This document shows positions 33,554 to 41,564 of a DNA stretch of 64,000 bases, in pieces. Source of the DNA: Candidatus Saganbacteria bacterium. GTDB lineage: Bacteria; Margulisbacteria; WOR-1; XYC2-FULL-46-14; XYC2-FULL-37-10. A program made the position numbers and the translations under genes. The DNA lies in contig JACRPL010000005.1 in the NCBI GenBank assembly GCA_016223245.1, positions 1-64,000 on the forward strand, given 5' to 3'. The notes beneath the pieces are model-generated. The model had not been told where the DNA came from, searched no databases, and saw nothing but the letters and a program-made list of their open reading frames with translations. The stretch's first letter is position 1. Every line of letters begins with the position of its first letter.

Positions 33554-34750
33554 TTAATACATGTATTGGAATTCGGAAACGATCTTGGTAGTTGGCGCCG
33601 AGCCAATTGTTTGGGTTACAAGCCCTTCAAGCGCTATTCTTCCGGCTTTCATTGGTTCAACGGAAAGCCCCGCGGCAACCTGCCTGGTTTCATCGTTTGA
33701 AATATTGGTATTCCCATCCCAATTGTCAAACCTTCCGAATAAAGCCGCTTTTTCCGCAATAGCCAGATCGGCTTCAACATAATAGCCTAAATTGCTAATT
33801 GATGTCCCGCCAACGGGTGAATTTTGGCCGACAAGCGCTCCGCCGACAAAACTTACGATAGAATTTGTATAATTGCCGATCAACCCCAATTGGGTGAAAT
33901 TTGTTTCAGATGTTGAAAGATATGTTGTTGCAATGCCAAGCGCCGCGGCATCTGTCGGATTTAGGGACCAAACGCCGTTATATCCATAAAGGCCTATGCT
34001 GCTTCCGTTATCATCAAAAGCCTTCTCAACTGTCAAATAAATATCCTTTGCACCATTCGTGTCTCCGGCGGGATTGATATTTTTATGGCCGGTACCATTT
34101 ACGATCCCCAAAGCGCCAAACATATCTCCCCTGTTTGCTGCAAATTCAATTCCATACTGCCTGGCTCTTGGAGCATATGGATTATTTGCCGCAAAGCTTG
34201 CCGACTCTAAGACATATGGGCGGCTTATAGGAAGCCTTCCGCCTGTTCCGGCAAGGTGAAGCATTGATGGAGAAACTTGGCCTATCCTGAAAGTATTATA
34301 ATCTTTATCGTCGCCAAAAGTTCCCATTAAGTACGCTTCCGCGAGCTTCTCCCTATCCGCTCCGCTCTTGTTATTTTCATGCAAATACTGCTCATAGAAG
34401 AAAGAGTAGGTTTTATCAAGCGGTCCGCCCGCATATAATGAAAGGGCTTCAACATAAAATCCAGGCCTGTTTGATGCAGTATTTTCGTATTGCGCGCGTA
34501 TTTTTTGGGTTACAGAAACATAATCGCTTAAGTTTGCCCAAGCCCCGTCTTTTGTTTTAGAATCTTCGCCGGCAAGCCTATGTCCGCGCCTTAAGAAATC
34601 TTTACCGGTCGAATTAAGCTTATTCTGTTTCCAGTGGCACATCGAACAATCGGTGCCATACTTTCTAGACCAAGCGGAAATGGCGTTTACCTCGGACAAC
34701 AAGACAAGCGAAAACACAAAAACAAAAAACAAGACCGCAATTTTTTTCAT
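33554..34750 (-). CDS. Monoheme cytochrome-porin: N-terminal CXXCH followed by a beta-barrel
   Basis: From ATG 34750 a signal peptide (IAVLFFVFVFSLVLLSEVNA) leads to a short heme segment, KYGTDCSMCHWKQNKLNSTG (one CXXCH near residue 38) with GHRLAG, then about 340 residues of barrel-like strands ending ...FQYMY with an aromatic C-terminus. Heme-bearing barrels of this kind sit near respiratory genes in several anaerobes, where the heme may gate or receive electrons across the outer membrane. It is 81 bp downstream of fixX on the same strand. The function is inferred only. Confidence 0.75.
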   Translation of the reverse strand: MKKIAVLFFVFVFSLVLLSEVNAISAWSRKYGTDCSMCHWKQNKLNSTGKDFLRRGHRLAGEDSKTKDGAWANLSDYVSVTQKIRAQYENTASNRPGFYVEALSLYAGGPLDKTYSFFYEQYLHENNKSGADREKLAEAYLMGTFGDDKDYNTFRIGQVSPSMLHLAGTGGRLPISRPYVLESASFAANNPYAPRARQYGIEFAANRGDMFGALGIVNGTGHKNINPAGDTNGAKDIYLTVEKAFDDNGSSIGLYGYNGVWSLNPTDAAALGIATTYLSTSETNFTQLGLIGNYTNSIVSFVGGALVGQNSPVGGTSISNLGYYVEADLAIAEKAALFGRFDNWDGNTNISNDETRQVAAGLSVEPMKAGRIALEGLVTQTIGSAPTTKIVSEFQYMY

Positions 34751-34830
34751 ATAAGCCCCCTTCATAAAGCTTGCTTTAATATTAAACTAACAGAAAAATT
34801 TGTCAAGAGGAATTTTTCGTGTAAGCTAAA

Positions 34831-35100
34831 TCAACCGAATTTATAAGCGATCCCGAAGCCGCCGCGAGGGTATTTCCACTCCAAATTTTCACTGCAAATA
34901 ATGCGGCATGTCCCGCATTCGAGGCACCCTTCGTATGATACGGAAACTTTTCCTTCTTCAAGCTTATAAACCTGCGCGGGGCAAGTGTAGAGGCAAGCTT
35001 TCTTTTCGCACATCGTGCATTTTGAAGGATCCTTTATTTTCAAATGCGGATTTTTATCAACTACGTACCTGTCTAAGAATAATTTATCTTCGAGATTCAT
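34831..35100 (-). CDS. fixX: FixX-like ferredoxin partner of the ETF:quinone oxidoreductase
   Basis: The 89-residue protein begins LEDKLFLDRYVVDKNPHLKI and has two Cys groups, CTMCEKKACLYTCP and CLECGTCRIIC, for two 4Fe-4S clusters. The ending ENLEWKYPRGGFGIAYKFG is diagnostic of FixX. FixX forms the electron-bifurcating FixABCX complex with EtfB, EtfA and FixC, linking NADH oxidation to quinone and ferredoxin/flavodoxin reduction. It is separated from fixC by an AlbA_2 gene that is unlikely to belong. Confidence 0.92.
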   Translation of the reverse strand: MNLEDKLFLDRYVVDKNPHLKIKDPSKCTMCEKKACLYTCPAQVYKLEEGKVSVSYEGCLECGTCRIICSENLEWKYPRGGFGIAYKFG

Positions 35101-35190
35101 TCGTTCCTCCTTTAAACTATCTTCATCCGTACGATATTTTCGTACGCTTCATTAACGCTTCATTAACGCTTCAAACGATGATATGTCCAT

Positions 35191-36171
35191 CTACCCGTTC
35201 GCCCGATCATCTCTACCAATCCTTTGTCCGCCGGGGCTGCTATATTCGATCCGACCCTTGAACATCTTGATGATTATCCTGCTGCCGGAAATAAAATAAT
35301 CCCGATGCGCGACCGCATTGACTATTAGTTCGCGGATGGCGTAAAAAGGGTATTCGGGGATCTCTTCGCGAGGGATCTGCCCAGGGACAAGGTGGGAAGA
35401 TATCTGAATATGTTCCTTGATATAGTCATCGGCTTTATCTATCAGATCGAATAAATTGCCGTAAAAGTCCTTGATATCGAGGTAACGATCTGAAACATTT
35501 TCCCCCGGGTATCTGACAATCGTAATCTGATTCTGGGAAATAAATTTATCGGGTTGTTTGCCGAATAATAACATTCCCCCGTTTAGCACTCGATTATTTT
35601 TAACGCAACCCAGACCCTCCAGCAGTTTTTGATCGGAGGATGAAACGGACTTCCCGGAAAAATTCTTATAAACGGATTTAAACCATTTAACCTTAAGCCA
35701 ATCGATATCATTCAATTTAGCGCCGGCACACTCTTCCCTATCGTATTGAACATCGATCCGGCTCCTTTTGATCAATAACCGCTCATACTCATTGCGGCTC
35801 ATCGGTTTGGCGTTCTTACCGAGGCGGATAAACGCCCGCCCCTGAAAGAGATGAGGCTTGTCATGGCTTTCATTGACTTTAATAGCAATGATATGCTTGG
35901 CTCCGATAACTATCGGGGTTACTTCGGGATATATTTTAGGGTCAGAGTTATCAACAATAACATCGACTGTCCGTTCAACGGTTTGCCTCCCCACATCAAT
36001 CCCAACGATTTGCCTGTCATCAGAAACGCCGATTAAAATGACGCCCCCCTTGGAATTAGCGAAAGAACAAGCGATTTCCCCCAACCTATCAAGATTAGCT
36101 AAGGACGACTTGAATTCTACTCTTGAACTTTCACCGGACTTAATAATTGCCAATAATTCTTTCTTATGCAT
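35191..36171 (-). CDS. AlbA_2 / RecG-like putative regulator inserted between fixC and fixX
   Basis: From ATG 36171 (MHKKELLAIIKSGESS) the 326-residue protein has an AlbA_2 domain (SSRVEFKSSLANLDR, CSFANSKGGVILIGVSDDRQ) and a HATPase_c_4-like region (YAIRELIVNAVAHRDYFISG). It stops soon after IEYSSPGG, where intact members continue for another ~100 residues to a winged helix, so it is probably C-terminally truncated. The longer upstream frame overlaps fixC and is not used. Family members are thought to be regulators or defence-type proteins. A 90-bp gap with short direct repeats (ACGCTTCATTA) follows. It breaks the otherwise contiguous fix operon. Confidence 0.7.
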   Translation of the reverse strand: MHKKELLAIIKSGESSRVEFKSSLANLDRLGEIACSFANSKGGVILIGVSDDRQIVGIDVGRQTVERTVDVIVDNSDPKIYPEVTPIVIGAKHIIAIKVNESHDKPHLFQGRAFIRLGKNAKPMSRNEYERLLIKRSRIDVQYDREECAGAKLNDIDWLKVKWFKSVYKNFSGKSVSSSDQKLLEGLGCVKNNRVLNGGMLLFGKQPDKFISQNQITIVRYPGENVSDRYLDIKDFYGNLFDLIDKADDYIKEHIQISSHLVPGQIPREEIPEYPFYAIRELIVNAVAHRDYFISGSRIIIKMFKGRIEYSSPGGQRIGRDDRANG

Positions 36172-36203
36172 TTTAATTGGTTTTATCTCACAGAATTTTC
36201 TTC

Positions 36204-37505
36204 TTACCCAAAAGCCCTCCATGCGGAAAATGCGTCTTTCATCAAGCCAAGCAAGCTTCTCTTTTTCAGGGTCGAAGCGAATATTTTCTTCTGTTTTTTC
36301 CATTTCGATACGCCGTCGACAGTTAAAAATTCGGTCGCGGCATCATTTATGATCTCGGGATAAGTCGTTAAAAGCTGCCGGTTTCCTTCAAGATATGCGT
36401 AACTATTGCGATATTTTTTTAGATCGGCCATAACATAGCTATTATCCAAAGATCTTTTATAGGAAGAAAGCTGTCTCGCCGAAAAGTCGCCTTTTTTATG
36501 GGCTTCAATAATAGCCTTTGCAGCGAGACGCCCGGAAGTCATCGCCAAATTCGATCCTTCTTGGTGAAGGCCGTTAACCATCATACCGGCATCGCCAACA
36601 ACAAGAAAGCCATCGCTATATAATGGAGGAATAGCGTTAAAACCGCCTTCCGGGATCAAATGCGCCAAGTATTCCCGAATCTGCCCTCCGGAAACCAGGG
36701 GTTTTACAACAGGATGGTGCTTCATCTCTTCGATCAAGTCATAAGGACTTATTTTGTAATTAACCCAGTCGGAAACTATACACCCGACACCTACCGAAAT
36801 CGTATTTTTATTTGTGTAGATAAAACCAACACCAACCATTCCTTTGGTTATAGCTCCTGCGATCTCGATCGTAAGACCTTGATCGCCTTCAAGATCAAAA
36901 AGATCTTTAATGCGTGTTTCCGGCATTGCAATAATTTCTTTAACAGCCAAAGCCACATTTTCTGGCCCAATTTCGCGGTGGAATCCGGCCGCTTTTGACA
37001 AAAGTGAATTCACACCGTCAGCAGCGACTACGACTGGCGCAAAAAGATCTCCATCCGCCCTTCCGGTTTTCACACCAATTATCCTCTTCTTATCGTCTCT
37101 TATGGCATCTTCAACCAAAGTTTCAGGAATGTAAAAAACGCCTTTTCCGATCGCTTTCCCGACGAACCATTTGTCGAACTTGGCTCGCAATACAGTAAAA
37201 CTATTGTAAGGCGCAACCCCGAACTTCGGATTTTTATGCGAGAACGATACTTTGGAATCTTTAGTCAAAAGCCAAATTCTTTTTTCGGTTATACATCGCT
37301 CTAACGGTGCATCTTTCCAGAATTCGGGGATAATTTCGTTGACCGTCCTGCTGTATATCTGCCCGCCCATAACATTTTTTGAACCCGGGAATTCCCCGCG
37401 CTCAATCAACGCGACCTTGAGCCCCGCGTCGGCCAATACTATCGCAGTAGACGTTCCCGCAGGCCCTGCCCCGACTATTATTGCGTCAAAATGATTAGTT
37501 TCCAT
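36204..37505 (-). CDS. fixC: FixC, ETF:quinone oxidoreductase-like flavoprotein
   Basis: From ATG 37505 the 433-residue protein has the FAD dinucleotide motif IIVGAGPAGTSTAIVLADAG (residues ~9-28), GGQIYSRTVNEIIPEFW, VVAADGVNSLLSKAAG, HLIPEGGFNAIPPLYSDGFLVVGDAGMMVN in parts and LHQEGSNLAMTSGRLAA. It passes electrons from EtfAB to the quinone pool. The longer ORF start lies in a palindromic repeat, so METNHFDAIIVG is chosen. Upstream are etfA and etfB, downstream the AlbA_2 insert and fixX. Confidence 0.93.
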   Translation of the reverse strand: METNHFDAIIVGAGPAGTSTAIVLADAGLKVALIERGEFPGSKNVMGGQIYSRTVNEIIPEFWKDAPLERCITEKRIWLLTKDSKVSFSHKNPKFGVAPYNSFTVLRAKFDKWFVGKAIGKGVFYIPETLVEDAIRDDKKRIIGVKTGRADGDLFAPVVVAADGVNSLLSKAAGFHREIGPENVALAVKEIIAMPETRIKDLFDLEGDQGLTIEIAGAITKGMVGVGFIYTNKNTISVGVGCIVSDWVNYKISPYDLIEEMKHHPVVKPLVSGGQIREYLAHLIPEGGFNAIPPLYSDGFLVVGDAGMMVNGLHQEGSNLAMTSGRLAAKAIIEAHKKGDFSARQLSSYKRSLDNSYVMADLKKYRNSYAYLEGNRQLLTTYPEIINDAATEFLTVDGVSKWKKQKKIFASTLKKRSLLGLMKDAFSAWRAFG

Positions 37506-37517
37506 ATTTTTCCCAAT

Positions 37518-37600
37518 AACTAACCAGCGAGTAAACCCTGCCTGCCGGTAGGCACGGCTCGCGGTTAGCATCCCCATAACCGCGACGTTTAGCCGCAGGT
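37518..37600. repeat. Family-C palindromic repeat between etfA and fixC
   Basis: ACTAACCAGCGAGTAAACCC, TGCCTGCCGGTAGGCA and CGGCTCGCGGTTAG form one hairpin, followed by AACCGCGACGTTTAGCCGC as a second. The units match those at 19293-19436 and 46562-46665. Its position inside a transcribed operon could modulate the etfA/fixC message. Confidence 0.6.
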
Positions 37601-37610
37601 ATTATATTCT

Positions 37611-38612
37611 TCACTTCAATCTCTCCTTGAACATTTTAGTGAACATCGGGACTACTTCGAACAAGTCGCCGACGATAGGATATGTCGCTATTTTATGGAT
37701 CGGGGCGTCTTTGTCTTTATTTATCGAAACTATTACATCCGATGTCTGCATTCCGACAAGATGCTGAATAGCGCCCGATATGCCGCAAGCAAAATATATT
37801 TTAGGCCTTACAGTTTTACCGGTCTGCCCTACTTGCAAGCTCATTGGAACCCAGCCTGCATCCGCAGCTTTTCGAGATCCTGCAATTACTCCGCCTAATA
37901 GATCGGCTAATTCCTTAAGAACTGCGAAGTTTTTAGAGCCGCCAACTCCCGCTCCACCCGAGACTATTATTTCCGCATCTTCGATCGGAGCTTCTGTTTT
38001 TACTTGGCAGGCAAAACTTACAACCCTTGCCAAAATATTTTCTATATTAACTTTTTCGGTTATTACTTGGCCTTTACGATCTTGATCTTTTTCGATCGCT
38101 CTCATGACCCTGGGCCTTACTGTCGACATTTGCGGCCGATTGTTCCGGGTCAAGATTGTAGCCATAATATTCCCGCCAAATGCGGGGCGTGTTTGTTTTA
38201 GGTTTCGGGATCCTTCTTCAATATCCAGGGCAGTACAGTCGGCTGTGAGCCCCGTTTTTAAATGCGTGGCAACTGCTCCGCCAAGATCTCTTCCCATAGT
38301 GGTCGCGCCCAAAAGCAATATTTCAGGTTTATATTTTTGAACCAATTGGAGAACCCCTTGCGCATAAGCTCCCGTCAAATAATCTTTAAGTTTTGGATCA
38401 TTGACAACATAAACAATATCGGCGCCATGCGCAATAATATCTGTGGCTAAATTTAATACCTGATCACCGAGTAAATATCCATAAAGAGGAACGCCTAATT
38501 TATCGGCAAGCTTTCGTCCTTCTCCAAGAAGTTCAAATGCAACTGAAGCGATCTTTCCTTGCGATTGCTCGATAAATACGGATACTCCGCGATATTGGTC
38601 CAAGTCAGACAT
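37611..38612 (-). CDS. etfA: Electron transfer flavoprotein alpha subunit (FixB type)
   Basis: The 333-residue protein has an N-terminal nucleotide-like domain (VSVFIEQSQGKIASVAFELLG) and the C-terminal FAD domain with SGGAGVGGSKNF, GGVIAGSRKAADAGWVPMSLQ, GQTGKTVRPKIYFACGISGAIQHLVGM and INKDKDAPIHKIATYPIVGDL. It binds FAD and hands electrons to FixC. Its start overlaps the etfB stop by eight bases. A palindromic repeat follows the stop. Confidence 0.94.
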   Translation of the reverse strand: MSDLDQYRGVSVFIEQSQGKIASVAFELLGEGRKLADKLGVPLYGYLLGDQVLNLATDIIAHGADIVYVVNDPKLKDYLTGAYAQGVLQLVQKYKPEILLLGATTMGRDLGGAVATHLKTGLTADCTALDIEEGSRNLKQTRPAFGGNIMATILTRNNRPQMSTVRPRVMRAIEKDQDRKGQVITEKVNIENILARVVSFACQVKTEAPIEDAEIIVSGGAGVGGSKNFAVLKELADLLGGVIAGSRKAADAGWVPMSLQVGQTGKTVRPKIYFACGISGAIQHLVGMQTSDVIVSINKDKDAPIHKIATYPIVGDLFEVVPMFTKMFKERLK

Positions 38613-39411
38613 TGCACTTTATCCCTTCCGATTTTAGTATTGGCGCCAGCTCGTTCACGATTTTTCCGATTTGCTGTTCGTTTGCTTCGATCACATTTAC
38701 TGATTTTTTTAGAGGCGGCGAGAAGATCTTTGCTACCCAAGTAGGAGATCCTTTGAGCCCTAACATGTTTTCATCAAGCCCCAAAATATTTTTGTCCCAT
38801 GTTGTAATTTCATGGCTAATTGCCTTCATTAGATTGGGAAGCGAGGCATATCGGATCTCGTTTGATTCTTTAAGTATCGTAAGTAATGCGGGAAAAGGCG
38901 CCGCAACAACTTCTATGCCCTCTTCCAATTTTCTCTCAACAATTATTTCTTTCTTTTGAAGGTCAATACTGTCAACATGTAATACATAGGTAAGCTGGGT
39001 CATATTCAAACGAGTCGCGATCCCAGGCCCTACTTGGGCGGTATCTCCATCAATGGCCTGTTTTCCACAAAATACGAGGTCCGGCTTTATTTTATCTATT
39101 GCGCCGGAAAGCGCGTAGCTCGTGGCTAATGTATCAGCGCCGGCAAATTTTCTGTCCGTTAATAAAATCGCGTCATCTGCGCCGAGTGATAATGCTTTTT
39201 GCAAGACATCTTTTGCTTGCGGAGGGCCCATACAGATAGCAATTACGGAAGCTCCATATTTATCTTTTAATAAAAGAGCTTCTTCAAGGGCGTGGACATC
39301 GTATGGGTTAGCTATTGATGGGACACCTTCCCGGACCAGGGTATTTGTGGCCGGATCGATCTTGACATCGGTTGTATCGGGGACTTGTTTTATACATACA
39401 ACAATTTTCAT
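38605..39411 (-). CDS. etfB: Electron transfer flavoprotein beta subunit (FixA type)
   Basis: The 268-residue protein has KIVVCIKQVPDTTDVKIDP, ANPYDVHALEEALLLKDKYG, AICMGPPQAKDVLQKALSLGADDAILLTDRKFAGADTL in family order, CGKQAIDGDTAQVGPGIA and the nucleotide-binding ERKLEEG region. In bifurcating Fix-type ETFs this subunit holds the NADH-oxidising FAD. It opens the fix operon. A TATAAT box lies about 12 nt before the ATG with no obvious ribosome site. Confidence 0.94.
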   Translation of the reverse strand: MKIVVCIKQVPDTTDVKIDPATNTLVREGVPSIANPYDVHALEEALLLKDKYGASVIAICMGPPQAKDVLQKALSLGADDAILLTDRKFAGADTLATSYALSGAIDKIKPDLVFCGKQAIDGDTAQVGPGIATRLNMTQLTYVLHVDSIDLQKKEIIVERKLEEGIEVVAAPFPALLTILKESNEIRYASLPNLMKAISHEITTWDKNILGLDENMLGLKGSPTWVAKIFSPPLKKSVNVIEANEQQIGKIVNELAPILKSEGIKCNV

Positions 39412-39435
39412 GGCAGGAAAATTATTATATCATTT

Positions 39436-40125
39436 TTATGCAAAGCGGGAAAGCCAAATGCTCGCCTCATACAGTATTATTAGAGGAAAAGCCATGAGGG
39501 ATTGAATAAAAATATCGGGAGTCGGAGTAATAATGGCCGCCGCAATAAAAATAAATAGGACCGCGTGACGCCTGTATCTCTTTAATAATTCAGCGTTAAC
39601 TATCTTCAATTTTGAAAGAAAGAATAATACGAGAGGAAGCTCGAACGTTGCGCCAAAGCCTAAAAGCAATAAAGATACAAAAGAAATATATTCATTAATT
39701 GTTATCATAGGGGTTGACCAAGATGCGCCAAAGTCGATCAAGAACTTGACCGCGGCAGGGATCGCCAAAAAGAACCCAAAACTCGAGCCAAAAAGAAATA
39801 ATATAAAAGACGCCGGCGCAAAAATAAATATGTTCTTTTTCTCTTTATCCGATAGGCCAAGCGCAACATACTTCCAAACATTATAAATAATAACGGGAAG
39901 TGAAAGAAAGAATCCTGCCCACATGCAGACTTTAAAATATGTTATAAATGCCTCTGTCGGGTGTAAAAAGACCAATTTTCCTACGGGGCGCGAAACGAAG
40001 CTAATAATTTGTGGAACAAATTGCCAAGAAATTGCTGACGTTATACAAAATGAGATCAAGCAGTAGATAAGCCTTCCGCGAAGCTCCACAAAATGTTCGA
40101 TTAGAGTAAATTTGGGGTCGTCCAT
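39436..40125 (-). CDS. tatC: Sec-independent translocase TatC
   Basis: The 229-residue protein has six hydrophobic segments and the TatC signatures LIEHFVELRGRLIY (residues ~8-21) and FEASIW at the end; FGATFELPLVLFFLSKL marks the fourth/fifth helices, and RHAVLFIFIAAAIITPTPD the sixth region. TatC binds twin-arginine signals. The gene lies 6 bp after tatA. A Tat substrate is encoded nearby at 43063-43815 (SRREFL). Confidence 0.95.
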   Translation of the reverse strand: MDDPKFTLIEHFVELRGRLIYCLISFCITSAISWQFVPQIISFVSRPVGKLVFLHPTEAFITYFKVCMWAGFFLSLPVIIYNVWKYVALGLSDKEKKNIFIFAPASFILFLFGSSFGFFLAIPAAVKFLIDFGASWSTPMITINEYISFVSLLLLGFGATFELPLVLFFLSKLKIVNAELLKRYRRHAVLFIFIAAAIITPTPDIFIQSLMAFPLIILYEASIWLSRFA

Positions 40126-40131
40126 TCAAAT

Positions 40132-40287
40132 TTATGATTTCTTTTCTTCGTCGCCTTTGGTGGCTTTTTTGAATTCTTGAATAGCTTTTCCAAGGCTTCT
40201 TCCGGCTTCAGGAAGTTTTTCCGTACCGAACAGAAGAATAAAAATTATTACGATAAGTATCAATTCCGGCATTCCTAGTCCAAACAT
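40132..40287 (-). CDS. tatA: Sec-independent translocase TatA/E
   Basis: This 51-residue protein is short but clear. It has an N-terminal helix with MPELILIVIIFILLFG, the hinge FGTEKLPEAGRSLGKAIQEF and a charged tail ending EEKKS. These are all TatA features. A ribosome site GGAGGTGG lies just before the ATG at 40287, and TATAAT lies further upstream. It forms the protein-conducting oligomer with TatC, whose gene starts 6 bp downstream. Confidence 0.93.
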   Translation of the reverse strand: MFGLGMPELILIVIIFILLFGTEKLPEAGRSLGKAIQEFKKATKGDEEKKS

Positions 40288-40317
40288 TGTTCCACCTCCA
40301 ACGTGATAATTATATCA

Positions 40318-40388
40318 CAACTCACCCCCTCCGACTTCGTCGGTTTCCCCCTCTCTTAATAAGAGAGGGGGATTAAGGGGGTGAGTTA
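40318..40388 (+). repeat. Family-A palindromic repeat between tatA and the triheme cytochrome gene
   Basis: It begins AACTCACCCCCTCCGACTTC and ends GGATTAAGGGGGTGAGTTA, with the central CCCCCTCTCTTA/TAAGAGAGGGGG hairpin. The non-symmetrical part (CGACTTCGTCGG) differs from the hydG-flanking copies. It lies after the cytochrome stop on the minus strand and so could terminate that transcript before tatA. Confidence 0.7.
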
Positions 40389-40412
40389 ATTATTAGCTTT
40401 TAACTTTGGCTT

Positions 40413-40730
40413 TCAGCTTTCTGCTTTCACATGGCACTTTGCGCAATTTGCGGCTACGGCAAATGCTTTCCCTTTTTCCTTATGGCATATTCCACAAAAT
40501 TTGCCCTTACTTATGTCGGCCATTTTAATCTTGTTCGCGCCTGATTTCATCTTTGCAATGATCGCAGGATGGCAGGTTTTACAAGTCATCTTTGCGACAG
40601 CAAGGTGCTTTGCATGCGAGAATGTTACAGGAGACTGTGTCTTACCCGGAAAACTTACATCTTTTGGCGCAGCTATTGCAACCAATTGCAATGCGAAAAT
40701 CGCTAATAGGACCAATGCGGATTTCTTCAA
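40413..40730 (-). CDS. Periplasmic triheme cytochrome c7-like protein
   Basis: The 105-residue protein has a signal peptide (SALVLLAIFALQLVAIA) and three heme sites CKTCH, CGICH and CAKCH. Distal histidines are visible in VTFSHAKHLAV. Size and spacing match the c7/PpcA type and the three-heme module also found in tandem in nanowire-like proteins. It would shuttle electrons through the periplasm between inner-membrane quinol oxidases and outer-membrane conduits. It lies directly downstream of the ResB/CcsA heme-attachment pair on the same strand. Confidence 0.85.
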   Translation of the reverse strand: MKKSALVLLAIFALQLVAIAAPKDVSFPGKTQSPVTFSHAKHLAVAKMTCKTCHPAIIAKMKSGANKIKMADISKGKFCGICHKEKGKAFAVAANCAKCHVKAES

Positions 40731-40760
40731 TTCAACTCACCTCCTGCTTAATAAATTTTC

Positions 40761-41564
40761 TTAGCTCGCGTAACTGTGGAGCCCCGACAACAAAAGATTG
40801 ACCCCAAGATAAGTAAATATTACCACAACAAATCCGATCAATGCAAACCAAATCGCGACTTTGCCCTTCCATCCCAAAATCAATCTGGCGTGAAGATATC
40901 CCAAGTAAACAAGCCATGTTATGAGAGACCAGGTTTCTTTGGGATCCCAGCTCCAATACGTTCCCCAAGATTGCTCCGCCCACACGGCACCGGTTATAAT
41001 TACCAATGTCAGGAATGGGAATGCAAAAGCGATCAATTTGTAAGTCAGGTCATCAAGCATCTCTTTTTTAGGAAGCCATTTGAAATTGAAATATTCTTTT
41101 AACAAATAAAGACACGCGGTTGAAAAAGAAATAGCCAAAACTCCATAGGAGACGATCGCAACGCTTACATGCGCCAAAAGCCAATTGCTTTGAAGCGCGG
41201 GCATCAAGGTTTCGATCGATTTATTAAGTGTTGAAGCGTAAAGAGCCGCCAAAAAACCTATCGGCACGGCTATTATCCCTATAATTTTTAGTTTATACAT
41301 AAATTCGATAACGAGATAGATCAAAATTATCCCCCAAGCAAAACTTGTCATGGATTCGTAAAGATTGGAGAATGGCAGGCGCCCTGATGAGATCGTCCTC
41401 GCAATTATCGAGACTGTGTGAAGGATAAAACCTAGAGATAAAATAAGCGTCGCGAACGATCCGACATTTTCTTTTTTAAAAGAAACATAAATGAAATATG
41501 AAACCATTGAGATCAAATACGATAAAATCGCATAAGATAAAAAATTCGATTCAACGCTTAACAT
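40761..41564 (-). CDS. ccsA: Cytochrome c biogenesis protein CcsA/ResC (heme handling)
   Basis: The 267-residue protein has about eight transmembrane helices and the tryptophan-rich heme-handling motif WGTYWSWDPKETWSLITW near residue 205, plus flanking histidines (LHTVSIIAR, LAHVSVAIVSYG). It works with ResB in system II to carry and ligate heme to apocytochromes outside the cytoplasm. It overlaps resB by 14 bases. The many cytochromes nearby explain its location. Confidence 0.94.
   Translation of the reverse strand: MLSVESNFLSYAILSYLISMVSYFIYVSFKKENVGSFATLILSLGFILHTVSIIARTISSGRLPFSNLYESMTSFAWGIILIYLVIEFMYKLKIIGIIAVPIGFLAALYASTLNKSIETLMPALQSNWLLAHVSVAIVSYGVLAISFSTACLYLLKEYFNFKWLPKKEMLDDLTYKLIAFAFPFLTLVIITGAVWAEQSWGTYWSWDPKETWSLITWLVYLGYLHARLILGWKGKVAIWFALIGFVVVIFTYLGVNLLLSGLHSYAS

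Noticed and set aside
36171-36303. 44-residue N-terminal extension of the AlbA_2 gene
   Set aside because: It overlaps fixC coding sequence in another frame; the family starts at the MHKKELLAII segment.
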